Part shown: positions 8,382 through 17,191 of the stretch, piece by piece
Layout: every line of letters starts with the position of its first letter
How positions within the stretch are numbered: the first letter of the stretch is position 1
NCBI GenBank assembly: GCA_017615275.1
Contig: JAGAAO010000001.1
Location: forward strand, 1-39,798
Origin: Butyrivibrio sp.
GTDB lineage: Bacteria; Bacillota; Clostridia; Lachnospirales; Lachnospiraceae
Length of the DNA: 39,798 nt
Direction: 5' to 3'
Notes under the pieces: generated by a model
Seen by the model: only the letters and a program-made list of their open reading frames with translations
Databases searched by the model: none
What the model was told of the DNA's origin: nothing
Translations under genes and position numbers: made by a program

Positions 8382-11300
8382 TCAGGTCTTTTTAAACTCC
8401 ATTATTGTTTTTTCAACTACTCTTATATCAATAGGCTTTGATATATGAGCATTCATTCCCGCATCATAAGTTTTTTGTATATCGTCTGCGTATGCGTTTG
8501 CAGTCATAGCAAGGATAGGTATCTCCTGAGCCCACTTAGTCTTAAGACTTCTTATAAGTATCGCTGCTTCATATCCGTTCATTACAGGCATCTGGATATC
8601 CATCAGGATCATGTCAAAGTCGCCTTCTTCAGACTCCTTAAACTTCTCGACCACATCCTGACCGTTTACGCACCTTGTGACCGTCGCCCCTTCCATCTCC
8701 ATAAGTTCTATGAGAATATCAGCATTTATGTCATTGTCTTCCGCAGCAAGGAACTTCATTCCCTTAAGAGGATTCTCCTCAGCTTCGTGGCTACTCTCTG
8801 TTACTCTCTTTGCTATATCTTCAACCGACTGCTTTAAACTGGAAATGAACAGCGGCTTCTGCAAAAGATCGTTCGCCCCCGCTTCTTTTACAGGCTCTTC
8901 CATAACTTCAAATTCATCCGCCATAACGATGATAAGTGTCGTCAACGATTTGTCTTTTGCCCTGATATTTCTTACAATCTCAGGTGCCGTCATAGTCTGT
9001 ACCTTCTGATCAATAAGTATCAGATCTACAGGCTTATCTTCCGCACGGCATACATCGATAAGGTGCATGCCTCCGAATCCCGTAGGCGACTCCATTACAT
9101 CAACGCCGTCGATATTAAGCTTTTCGCTAAGCTGCTCGCATTCCTTGTGATCGCTGTTTATGAAAAGAATCCTTCGTATTCCGTGTTTCTTCCAGAAATC
9201 AACATCTGCGGCGTCCACAGCCTGAAGTCTTAATATAACAGTAAATGTACTGCCCTTTCCTTCCTCTGTGTCAACTCTGATTATTCCGCCCATAAGCTCA
9301 ACAAGGCTCTTGGTAATTGCCATTCCAAGTCCTGTTCCCTGTATTTCCTTATTGGCAAGCCGCTCCTCTCTTGAGAAAGCTTCAAATATCTTTTCCTTGT
9401 ACTCGGGCTTCATTCCTATACCGTTATCTTTAACGGCAAAAGTAAGATCACTGAATCCCTCCGAGGCTGACTTCGACTCTGTTATCGTAAACTCAATCCT
9501 GCCGCCCTCTTTCGTATACTTGATCGCATTACTAAGGATATTCAAAAGAATCTCACTTATCCTCTGCTTATCGCCCATGAATACATCGTGCTCAAGCCTC
9601 TCTGCTCTTACTATATATTCCTGATTCTTCGCCTTTGCCTGATATGCGATAACGGAATTGATCTCTTCAAGAAGTATTCCTATTGCCATCTCTTTTATGG
9701 CAAGTGTCGTTCTTCCGCTCTCGATCTTACTCATATCAAGAACTTCGTTAAGAAGTGAAAGCAGACTTCTTGATGCAAGGCTTATCTTACGCGTGTATTC
9801 TCTTACCTTATCAGGTTCTTCCGAATGCTTCTCAATAAGGAGGTTAAATCCGGTTATGGCGTTCATAGGTGTTCTGAAATCATGCGACATATTTGCAAGG
9901 AAGTTCGTCTTTGCCTTATTTGCCGCCTCCGCCGCATTAAACGCTTCCTGAAGCTGGTGATTTCTCTTTATTTCCTGTGTCCTGTCATAAAGAGCTATCG
10001 CAAGCCTTCTTCCGCTGTCATCAATCGTGCATACAACGGCTCCTCTGTAGTACAGATCGGTTCCCGTTGACAGATTTTGGAGCTTTATCTCCTCTACAAC
10101 TTCTATCTTTCCTGTCTGTGCACACCTCTCAAATACTGTGCTGAGTCTCTCTTCGCCGGCTTTCTGCGCAATGTCTATATTTCTTATGTCCTTGATCATC
10201 TCTTTAGCGGGAATACCAAGGATTTCCGTCGTATTTGCCGTGAGGAACTCAACCGCAAAGCTCTTTGCATTTACGATCGCGAGGATATCGTTGTTTTTTT
10301 CCACCACGAAATCAAACAACCAGTCTCTGTAATGGATGTCGTTCTCTTTGAGAATAAGCTCACGCTCATTTCTTCTTTTTATCTCATCAACCATGGTCTT
10401 TAGCTGAGATGCCATGTCGACCATAGAATTATAGAGGCGTCCGATCTCATCTTTGCCGTCATCGACTATCGCTACTTCAAAGTCACCTCTCTTGATATCT
10501 TCAGCAATGATATTAAGCCTCTCGATCCGGGTACAGAAACGGTTCGCCATCTGCGACGCGATAAGGAAGCCAAGCGCCAGTATTGTTATCGCAATTATCA
10601 GATCTCCCAAGAGGATCGTGATCTCATCCGCAAGCATCTCTCTACTGTCTACGTAATAGTAGAGCTGCCAGCCGTTGTTCATATCATTGGACTTAATGAT
10701 GAGATAGTCATCCGTCGATTTAAATCCATTCAGATCGGTATACTTGCCTTCGAGAATATCCTCTTTGACCTTCTCATCAAGGATATCGCTGTTTAGGTCT
10801 TTTTTGGCAACTATCATATTGGACGAATCAACTATTGCAAGTCCGTTGTCCAGATATCCCGAACTTGTGGTGGCAGAAAAGAACTCATCTTTATTGATCT
10901 TCAAGGTAGCCATACCGATCATCTTTGACGTGGTCGCCGCATCCAGCAAAGACTTGATGATATAAACTTCACCTTCCGCATTTATAACCCAGATACTGTC
11001 ATTTTCAGTCTTGCACTTCTCATACCACTCTTTTATCTCGTCATCCTGCGGTGCGCTTAAGAAATCTCCTATTCGCTCCTTTGACAGTCTGTCGGAATAT
11101 ATATGGATTTCTTCGATGTTGCTGTCATTGCCAATGTAGTACCATATCAAAGGCTCGATTGTGTTCGTCATCTCCTCGGAAAGCGTATACGGATCAGAAT
11201 CTGCGTGTTCAAGCGCTCTTCTGAAATTCTCTTCATGTGAAAAGAATTTGATGACATCGGTTTCTCTTTTAACACTCATATCGACACCGTATGATATGAC

Positions 11301-11471
11301 CTCAGCGCTTCCCATCATGGATGCTCTTGTAAGCTCGGTAACGTTGCTTTTTGATACTACAAACGCATATACACCGATGATAATGATAGGAAGAACCACA
11401 AGCATTGCAAAAATGGCTCTGAGCTGATGCTTTATGCTTTTCAATTTAAAATGATCCAGTAAGCTATCCAT
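8382..11471 (-). CDS. Hybrid sensor histidine kinase with extracellular Cache-like domain
   Basis: Start chosen at ATG 11471 (GAGG seven bases upstream; the TTG at 11492 lacks a site and overlaps the previous gene), giving 1029 residues. Order: TM1 about 20-39; extracellular Cache-like sensor 45-285; TM2 286-306; HAMP to about 360; PAS about 380-500; HisKA with H-box SHDFRTP (His530); HATPase with NILSNAIKYT, DNGIGM and GTGLGMA; two receiver domains. The first receiver keeps a candidate acceptor Asp (LILIDQKV) and Lys (LLQKPL) but has NSD in place of the acidic pair and lacks the usual Thr/Ser. The second is canonical (AEDND, LMDIQMPVMNG, MTAN, ISKPID). No output domain or DNA-binding regulator is adjacent. 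It lies 17 bases after the solute-binding lipoprotein gene, suggesting joint sensing. Confidence 0.93.
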   Translation of the reverse strand: MDSLLDHFKLKSIKHQLRAIFAMLVVLPIIIIGVYAFVVSKSNVTELTRASMMGSAEVISYGVDMSVKRETDVIKFFSHEENFRRALEHADSDPYTLSEEMTNTIEPLIWYYIGNDSNIEEIHIYSDRLSKERIGDFLSAPQDDEIKEWYEKCKTENDSIWVINAEGEVYIIKSLLDAATTSKMIGMATLKINKDEFFSATTSSGYLDNGLAIVDSSNMIVAKKDLNSDILDEKVKEDILEGKYTDLNGFKSTDDYLIIKSNDMNNGWQLYYYVDSREMLADEITILLGDLIIAITILALGFLIASQMANRFCTRIERLNIIAEDIKRGDFEVAIVDDGKDEIGRLYNSMVDMASQLKTMVDEIKRRNERELILKENDIHYRDWLFDFVVEKNNDILAIVNAKSFAVEFLTANTTEILGIPAKEMIKDIRNIDIAQKAGEERLSTVFERCAQTGKIEVVEEIKLQNLSTGTDLYYRGAVVCTIDDSGRRLAIALYDRTQEIKRNHQLQEAFNAAEAANKAKTNFLANMSHDFRTPMNAITGFNLLIEKHSEEPDKVREYTRKISLASRSLLSLLNEVLDMSKIESGRTTLAIKEMAIGILLEEINSVIAYQAKAKNQEYIVRAERLEHDVFMGDKQRISEILLNILSNAIKYTKEGGRIEFTITESKSASEGFSDLTFAVKDNGIGMKPEYKEKIFEAFSREERLANKEIQGTGLGMAITKSLVELMGGIIRVDTEEGKGSTFTVILRLQAVDAADVDFWKKHGIRRILFINSDHKECEQLSEKLNIDGVDVMESPTGFGGMHLIDVCRAEDKPVDLILIDQKVQTMTAPEIVRNIRAKDKSLTTLIIVMADEFEVMEEPVKEAGANDLLQKPLFISSLKQSVEDIAKRVTESSHEAEENPLKGMKFLAAEDNDINADILIELMEMEGATVTRCVNGQDVVEKFKESEEGDFDMILMDIQMPVMNGYEAAILIRSLKTKWAQEIPILAMTANAYADDIQKTYDAGMNAHISKPIDIRVVEKTIMEFKKT

Positions 11472-11488
11472 TCTTTTTCCTCGCGGCA

Positions 11489-12778
11489 TCAATTGCCTTC
11501 TACTATCGACTTAGCTTTACTATCCAACTTTATAAGCGCAGTATCCAAGGCTTCTCTTCCAAGAAGCACCTGTTGAAGCTCGTTTTCAAGCGCAAGAGAA
11601 ATCTCTCTGCTGTAATATCCCCATCCCCTGTAGAGAGTATATAAATTGTTTTCCAGTACATCTTGTAAATTATCGAATTCTTTTGGAGGTTCAAAGAAAA
11701 CATTATTAAGATACGTCTTACTTCCGGGAGAATCCTTCCAAATGGCTCTCTGTCCCATAAGCGTCGAAAGTGACCTCACGACTTCGAGAGCTTCTTTTAC
11801 ATTTACATCATTGTTTACTACGGCAAAACCATACTCGCATCCGCCGGTGATGAGCTGGGTTCCGTCATCTTTGCCTCCAAAGGCAATGGCCGTAAGCCTC
11901 ATTTCGGGATTGGCTTTTAAGATCTGATTATAATCCTCAGGTCCTCCGGATAAAAAAACCGTTTTCCCTGAAGCAAATTCTTCTATCGCCGCCTTCTTGT
12001 CCATAAGACACATATCCGGCGTAAAAATCCCTTTTTCAATAAACTGGTACCACAGCTGCATATAAGGATACAGTTCCTCGTAAAAAGAGGCTCTTCCATA
12101 CTCAAGTCTTGCTCCGAATGACCTTCCCTTCGGCGTCTGAAAGTATGATGACTGCATTACCGTCATCGCGCTGTTTGCAAGCCCCTCTTTATCCTTAAGT
12201 CCAGCGGATAAGGGCTTTACTCCGTGCTCCATCGCAGTCATACACATATCGGTAAAATCCGAATATATTGAAGGTGGCTCAAATCCAAACTCATCAAAAT
12301 AGTCCAAATTTACGTAGAAACACTCATATGTACTGACACTGGGCACCGCATAGTATTTGTTCAGAAACTTGAATCTATCAAGTGCATCGGTAGAAAAAGC
12401 TCCTACCATGCTGTTAAGCGGAACCAGATATTTACCTCTTGCGTATCTTTCCGCCATATTCTCCGTAACACAGATAATATCTGCCGTCGCAACATTTGAA
12501 ATCTGCGAATCAATTACAGACTCATAATTGGCTCGCTGAATATATACGTATTCAAAATCATATTCAGGAAATTCATTTGCCAGAAAGGCACTGATATTCG
12601 TAATGTAAGAATCTTCATACCACGCCGCAATTCGTATAACCTTGCGCGGTTCTTCTTCACTGGGCATAGAAATAACTTGCTGCATATCTTCCGATGCACA
12701 GCCGCTTAAAAAGGACATTATTATCGCACTGCAAGTTAATATACTAAAAAGGAACTTAGACCTTTTAAAGTTAAACAT
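11489..12778 (-). CDS. Extracellular solute-binding lipoprotein paired with histidine kinase
   Basis: 429 residues; ATG 12778 with GAGGAA at about six bases. The signal peptide ends in lipobox LSGC (Cys about 26). The mature protein starts with RKVIRIAAWYEDSYI and contains the family-1 solute-binding pattern: an N-lobe strand with an aromatic, VPLNSMVGAF near residue 120, and AFGGKDDGTQLITGGCEYGFAVV near 300. Such proteins bind sugars or oligosaccharides for ABC importers. Here no permease or ATPase adjoins; the next gene is a membrane histidine kinase 17 bases downstream. I infer that it delivers a ligand signal to the kinase's extracellular domain rather than feeding transport. The ligand is not predictable. 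Confidence 0.85.
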   Translation of the reverse strand: MFNFKRSKFLFSILTCSAIIMSFLSGCASEDMQQVISMPSEEEPRKVIRIAAWYEDSYITNISAFLANEFPEYDFEYVYIQRANYESVIDSQISNVATADIICVTENMAERYARGKYLVPLNSMVGAFSTDALDRFKFLNKYYAVPSVSTYECFYVNLDYFDEFGFEPPSIYSDFTDMCMTAMEHGVKPLSAGLKDKEGLANSAMTVMQSSYFQTPKGRSFGARLEYGRASFYEELYPYMQLWYQFIEKGIFTPDMCLMDKKAAIEEFASGKTVFLSGGPEDYNQILKANPEMRLTAIAFGGKDDGTQLITGGCEYGFAVVNNDVNVKEALEVVRSLSTLMGQRAIWKDSPGSKTYLNNVFFEPPKEFDNLQDVLENNLYTLYRGWGYYSREISLALENELQQVLLGREALDTALIKLDSKAKSIVEGN

Positions 12779-12805
12779 ATATTCCTCGTAAGATAGCCCG
12801 ACTTA

Positions 12806-13312
12806 TTATCTCAGCAAAATTTTTTTCACCTCACCAATGTACATGATGTGGTAATTCTCATCTTTATATATGTCTTCGATTATGCCCATATCAATAAAAC
12901 AGCTCTTGTCAAAAGGCTGCGAATATATCACTTTACACGTTATTACTTCTCCGGCTTCGTCTATAAAAGGGATTCCGTCATCATAATTGACGGTAAGTCT
13001 GGAACCGGCAATCTTATCTTCGTCTCGTCCCGATACCAGATCAAGATACTTGAGAGCCCCACGATAAGTCTCCTGATTCATAAAACTTATCGAATACTCA
13101 CCTGAATTATCTAGGCACTCTCTTGTATATCTGTTCGAACGAACAAATATCATAGTCACCCTTTTATCCCACACATATCCGACTCCGCCCCATTTTGCGG
13201 ATACTGCGTTTACTTTGTCGCCGTTTTTACAGGTAATTATTATTCTCTGTCCAACAAAACTATAAGCTCCATTCTCAATATCTTCCGGGTTTACCGGCTG
13301 AAATACGTGCAT
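12806..13312 (-). CDS. Flavin reductase-like (FMN-binding split-barrel) protein
   Basis: 168 residues; ATG 13312 with GGAGG four to five bases upstream. The sequence begins QPVNPEDIENGAYSFVGQRIIITCKNGDKVNAVSA, continues with WGGVGYVWDKRVTMIFVRSNRYT, and has SFMNQETYRGAL near residue 85. This is the pattern of the flavin-reductase-like/flavoredoxin family, which bind FMN in a split beta-barrel and pass electrons to other proteins in the cytoplasm. Length is typical. It lies 25 bases after the GreA-family gene and 27 before the solute-binding protein gene. Physiological partner unknown. Confidence 0.85.
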   Translation of the reverse strand: MHVFQPVNPEDIENGAYSFVGQRIIITCKNGDKVNAVSAKWGGVGYVWDKRVTMIFVRSNRYTRECLDNSGEYSISFMNQETYRGALKYLDLVSGRDEDKIAGSRLTVNYDDGIPFIDEAGEVITCKVIYSQPFDKSCFIDMGIIEDIYKDENYHIMYIGEVKKILLR

Positions 13313-13337
13313 AATACCTCCATTTCGGAAATACTAC

Positions 13338-13841
13338 TCAGAAATCCCTTATTTTATCGTTGTCAGTTAATCCTGTATTTTCTATTTTTGTTATCGTTAC
13401 ACCGTAACTATATTCTTCGCTTACTTTAATAGTAACATGGTCTCCTACTTTATGTCCAAGTAATTGTTTTCCAAGCGGAGACTCGATACTGATAAGTCCC
13501 TTTAAAGAATTCTGGCGCATTGTTGTAACTATTTTGTACGTTTCTTCAGTCTTATCTTCATCCAAAAGAACTGTAACAGATTTATTCATTCCAACCTGAT
13601 CTTCCTTGCTGTCATCGTCAATGACTTTTGCGGTCTTGATCATTCTCTCAAGGAACCTGATCCTGCTCTCATTCTGATTTTTAGCCTTCTTGGCAGCATA
13701 GTATTCAAAATTTTCGGAAAGATCGCCCTGTGCACGCGCTTCCTTTACATGCTCCAAGAGTTCCTTTCTCACTACAACTTTGCGGTGCTCAATCTCCGCT
13801 TCCATGTCTGCTATGTCTTTTCTTGTAAGTTCGTTATGCAT
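13338..13841 (-). CDS. greA: Transcription elongation factor, GreA/GreB family
   Basis: 167 residues, close to the usual 158. The N-terminal coiled-coil carries the family signature QGDLSENFEYYAAKKAKNQNESRI; its acidic tip residues (D and E of GDLSENFEY) insert into the RNA polymerase secondary channel and stimulate cleavage of backtracked RNA. The C-terminal FKBP-like domain includes SIESPLGKQLLGHKVGDHVTIKV. ATG 13841 has GAGG at six bases. It follows fba across a 76-base gap holding a stem-loop. A second Gre paralogue elsewhere in the genome cannot be excluded, so the gene symbol is provisional. Confidence 0.88.
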   Translation of the reverse strand: MHNELTRKDIADMEAEIEHRKVVVRKELLEHVKEARAQGDLSENFEYYAAKKAKNQNESRIRFLERMIKTAKVIDDDSKEDQVGMNKSVTVLLDEDKTEETYKIVTTMRQNSLKGLISIESPLGKQLLGHKVGDHVTIKVSEEYSYGVTITKIENTGLTDNDKIRDF

Positions 13842-13861
13842 AATTTACCTCGCAAAATGAA

Positions 13862-13890
13862 CGAGACGAAGCCGGTTTGACTTCGCCTCG
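13862..13890 (-). terminator. Stem-loop between fba and greA
   Basis: Inverted repeat CGAGACGAAG / CTTCGCCTCG with one mismatch and a nine-base loop. On the minus strand it is followed by TTCATTTTG, a weak T-rich tract, so it may reduce transcription of greA relative to fba rather than stop it. Confidence 0.5.
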
Positions 13891-13918
13891 CTGATTTTTA
13901 TAAATTGGAACAAGTCGA

Positions 13919-14782
13919 TCAAGCCTTTCCAACTGATCCGAAGAGCTCCATCTTCTCCTTAACTGTAGCCTTGATAGCATCACAGCCGGGAGCAAGAAGC
14001 TTACGGGGATCAAATCCCTTACCTTCAAGATCCTTACCTGCCTCAACATATTTACGTGTAGCGTCTGCGAATGAAAGCTGGCACTCTGTGTTTACGTTGA
14101 TCTTTGATACACCGAGTGTGATTGCCTTCTTGATCATGTCAGCAGGAATTCCTGTGCCGCCGTGAAGAACGAGAGGCATGATTCCTGTCTTCTGCTGAAT
14201 AGCATCAAGAACGTCGAATCTAAGTCCCGGCCATCCCTCAGGATATTTACCGTGGATGTTACCGATACCTGCTGCGAGCATATCTACACCGAGATCTGCA
14301 ATTCTCTTGCACTCATCGGGATCTGCACACTCACCCATTCCAACTACACCGTCTTCTTCTCCACCGATAGAACCAACTTCTGCCTCGATAGAAAGTCCCA
14401 ACTGATGAGATACGTTTACAAGCTCAGATGTCTTTGCAACGTTCTCTTCGATGCTGTAGTGTGAACCGTCAAACATGATTGAAGTAAATCCTGCCTGAAT
14501 ACACTTATAGCATCCGTCATAAGTACCATGGTCAAGATGAAGAGCTACGGGAACTGTAATTCCGAGGTTCTTATCCATCTCTCTAACCATTGCAGCTACT
14601 GTGCTGAATCCGGTCATATATTTTCCTGCGCCCTCAGATACACCAAGGATTACAGGGGACTTGAGTTCTTCTGCTGTTAAAAGAATCGACTTAGTCCACT
14701 CGAGGTTGTTAATATTAAACTGACCTACTGCATAATGACCTTCTTTTGCTTTTACAAGCATGTCTTTTGCTGATACTAACAT
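13919..14782 (-). CDS. fba: Fructose-1,6-bisphosphate aldolase, class II
   Basis: 287 residues, full length for the class II ketose-bisphosphate aldolases. The zinc/catalytic motif VALHLDHGTYDGC is near residue 80, FDGSHYSIEENV follows, then the acidic EAEVGSIGGEEDG and the phosphate-binding loops LHGGTGIP and INVNTECQLS. The enzyme cleaves fructose-1,6-bisphosphate to DHAP and GAP in glycolysis. The related tagatose-bisphosphate aldolases are similar, but the gene stands in a general metabolic setting, which favours fructose. The gene has its own consensus promoter; ATG 14782 is preceded by AAGGGAGAAA. Confidence 0.93.
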   Translation of the reverse strand: MLVSAKDMLVKAKEGHYAVGQFNINNLEWTKSILLTAEELKSPVILGVSEGAGKYMTGFSTVAAMVREMDKNLGITVPVALHLDHGTYDGCYKCIQAGFTSIMFDGSHYSIEENVAKTSELVNVSHQLGLSIEAEVGSIGGEEDGVVGMGECADPDECKRIADLGVDMLAAGIGNIHGKYPEGWPGLRFDVLDAIQQKTGIMPLVLHGGTGIPADMIKKAITLGVSKINVNTECQLSFADATRKYVEAGKDLEGKGFDPRKLLAPGCDAIKATVKEKMELFGSVGKA

Positions 14783-14856
14783 TTGCGTTTCTCCCTTACA
14801 TTATATTTTTTAGGCGCTCATCAATTGCACTACGCCTATAATTAACGACTAAAACT

Positions 14857-14885
14857 ATTATATACTTAAGTTAATCGTTTCACAA
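14857..14885 (-). promoter_or_regulatory. Sigma-A promoter of fba
   Basis: On the minus strand TTGTGA (14880-14885), a 17-base spacer, and TATAAT (14857-14862). The transcript would have a leader of about 70 bases. The -35 touches the last codons of the GH13 gene upstream. Confidence 0.75.
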
Positions 14886-16979
14886 TCATTCAAAGCTGAT
14901 AAAGTTATCGGCCCAGAATTTTTCTGTTCCCGAAACAGCGTTGCTGTCGTATCTCAGAACCACGCCCGATTTTCTCGAAAGCGTCACCGTAAGGATTCCG
15001 TTCTTGACTCTCAGACCTCCCGGAGTGTCGATAAATCCCGTTCCGTCCGTTAGAATAAGCTGATTGAGAAGCGCCTCTTTCGGTATACCTATTGGCATTA
15101 CATCGATCTCTTTTGTCACTTCATATTCATTATTGTTTATCGCTACAACAGATGCCGCAGTCCTGTTAAAGCGTCCGTATGCGATGAAATTGTAATCTGC
15201 GTACAGCTCACGGATCGAACCTTCGGTGAATTCCTTGTACCTCTTGTGAATTTTTATCATTTTCCTATGAAAATCAAACATATCAAAGTCTTCATGTCCC
15301 CAAGGGAAGGTTCTTCTGTTGTCCGGATCCGTAAATCCGCACAGTCCGACCTCATCGCCGTAGTAGATGGTAGGCGCACCGGGCCAGGTCATCTGTATCA
15401 TTACGGCTTCTCTCATGACAGGCTTGCTGATTCCGGTATTTGCAGATGAAGCCATAAGCGTACTGCTCCTTCCGACCTTCTGGCTCGTTCTTGTAAGGAA
15501 CCTTGAATGGTCATGATTGGATAGCTCATTCATTGATGTGTATAAAGAAGGCATGGTGAAATTCTCACCGCCTACATAAAGCATCGTGTCAAAAAACTCT
15601 CTTGCATTTCCGATACGCGTCGGCTTAAATTCATCGCTGTGTTTATCCATTCCCGTAAGGAACCAAGTGACGGGTTCCATGAACGCATCATAGTTCATGA
15701 CAGTATCCCATTCATCGCCCCTGAGCCAGCTCGCTGCGGGACCGTACTGCTCTGCAAGGATGATGGCTCCCGGATTTGCGTCCTTTACTTCTTCTCTGAA
15801 TCTCTTCCAGAAATAGTGATTGTATTCCTGCGAATGTCCCAGATCTGCCGCAACGTCAAGTCTCCAGCCATCCGCGTTGTACGGCGGCGAAACCCACTTT
15901 CTGCCGATCCTGAGTATATATTCCTCAAGCTCTTTTGATCCCTCGTAATTCAGCTTCGGGAGCGTATCATATCCCCACCAACCGTCATACTGCGGATTAT
16001 AAGGCCAATTTCCTCCGTTAAACGCAAAGAAATCATGATAAGGACTGCGTTCGGAAACATAAGCTCCCGGCTCATAGTCCTTGCTCTTTTCATAGAGCCT
16101 CTCCCTGTCCATCCACTTATTAAACGAACCACAGTGGTTGAAAACTCCGTCCAATATAACCTTTATTCCGCGCTTATGCGCTTCGCTTACGAGCTCCGCA
16201 AAAAACGCATCGCTTGCTTCGAGGTTCTTTAAATTGGTAACTCTCTTTATATATTTGGTTGCGCCCGAATTGTCGTGATCACCTTTTTTGAGCGGGCTTC
16301 CGCCATCCTCAACGATCTTGCCGAAATGAGGATCTATATGATCATAGTCCTGGGTATCATACTTGTGACATGATGGCGATACAAACAAGGGGTTAAAATA
16401 GATCGCATCTATCCCAAGCTCCTTGAGATAGTCCAGCTTATCCATTACTCCCTGCAGGTCGCCTCCGTAGAATTCTCCGAAGTCAAACTCCGGATCGGGA
16501 TATTGCTCCCACTTATCGACCTTTACTACGTGTCTTCCGTAGTAAGAATATTCTCCGGAGACCACATCATTGTCCTTGTCTCCGTTACAGAATCTCTCCA
16601 CGAATATCTGATATATCACCGCTCCCTTTGCCCACTTGGGTGTTGAGAGACCGGGATATATCTTGAAATTCATGCTTTCCATTATATTTGTTACAGTGCC
16701 TCTCTTATCATAGTAAAAGAAGCTTCCGTCCAAACCTTCTATTTCAAAATAATAACTTGCAGGCTCTTCTCCGGCATTTACCGCAGCGTCATAGTAGTCA
16801 AACTCTCCCGATGTCTCAACATGAGCCATTGGATGTCGCTCACCTTTCCACACGAGAATTATTTCAGATGCCTCTGCTCTCCTGCATCTGAATCTTATAT
16901 TGACCTTTCTGTTCTTGTCAGGTTCCGCCGGCCTTAGATAATCTAAGGTCATGTCGTGGAAAAAAGCTCTCTCGTTCAT
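14886..16979 (-). CDS. GH13 alpha-glucan hydrolase (neopullulanase/cyclomaltodextrinase-like)
   Basis: Start taken at ATG 16979 (GGGG six bases upstream); the GTG at 16991 has no site. This gives 697 residues without a signal peptide, so the enzyme is cytoplasmic. Residues 1-105 form a beta-sandwich resembling CBM34, then a GH13 barrel: conserved regions DGVFNHCG (near 277), GWRLDVAAD with nucleophile D375, ILAEQYGP with acid/base E410, and LSNHDHSR with D490. A C-terminal beta domain follows. CBM34 plus GH13 is typical of neopullulanases, cyclomaltodextrinases and maltogenic amylases acting on imported maltodextrins. The region QDYDHIDPHFG is also family-like. No maltodextrin transporter is nearby. 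Its leader contains a terminator-like hairpin. Confidence 0.9.
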   Translation of the reverse strand: MNERAFFHDMTLDYLRPAEPDKNRKVNIRFRCRRAEASEIILVWKGERHPMAHVETSGEFDYYDAAVNAGEEPASYYFEIEGLDGSFFYYDKRGTVTNIMESMNFKIYPGLSTPKWAKGAVIYQIFVERFCNGDKDNDVVSGEYSYYGRHVVKVDKWEQYPDPEFDFGEFYGGDLQGVMDKLDYLKELGIDAIYFNPLFVSPSCHKYDTQDYDHIDPHFGKIVEDGGSPLKKGDHDNSGATKYIKRVTNLKNLEASDAFFAELVSEAHKRGIKVILDGVFNHCGSFNKWMDRERLYEKSKDYEPGAYVSERSPYHDFFAFNGGNWPYNPQYDGWWGYDTLPKLNYEGSKELEEYILRIGRKWVSPPYNADGWRLDVAADLGHSQEYNHYFWKRFREEVKDANPGAIILAEQYGPAASWLRGDEWDTVMNYDAFMEPVTWFLTGMDKHSDEFKPTRIGNAREFFDTMLYVGGENFTMPSLYTSMNELSNHDHSRFLTRTSQKVGRSSTLMASSANTGISKPVMREAVMIQMTWPGAPTIYYGDEVGLCGFTDPDNRRTFPWGHEDFDMFDFHRKMIKIHKRYKEFTEGSIRELYADYNFIAYGRFNRTAASVVAINNNEYEVTKEIDVMPIGIPKEALLNQLILTDGTGFIDTPGGLRVKNGILTVTLSRKSGVVLRYDSNAVSGTEKFWADNFISFE

Positions 16980-17008
16980 AGTTATCCCCACTGTTTTCTA
17001 CACAATGC

Positions 17009-17034
17009 AAAAAAGACAGCCGCGCTGTCTTTTT
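17009..17034 (-). terminator. Intrinsic terminator in the leader of the GH13 gene
   Basis: AAAAGACAGC and GCTGTCTTTT pair around a CGC loop, and the minus-strand RNA ends in a run of six U. It lies 30 bases before the GH13 start and about 70 bases past the best promoter, so it is either an attenuator for that gene or the terminator of ftsH with the GH13 promoter misplaced. Confidence 0.7.
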
Positions 17035-17104
17035 CAGAGAAGGTATTTCTTTCTTATGGGGTATAGCAAAAAACTATATAATGTATTGGGGGGTTACGCA
17101 TATT

Positions 17105-17133
17105 ATACTAGCACCCACCCAAACCCGCGTAAA
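17105..17133 (-). promoter_or_regulatory. Candidate extended -10 promoter for the GH13 gene
   Basis: Minus strand TTTACG (17128-17133), 17-base spacer ending TGC, then TAGTAT (17105-17110); an overlapping TATAAT is at 17102-17107. It sits in the ftsH-GH13 gap and would give a leader of about 120 bases. Confidence 0.5.
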
Positions 17134-17191
17134 GACTAATACTTCACAAATTTGTCAAAAACAGCTTTTAGTTTTTGTGCAATTTTCACAA

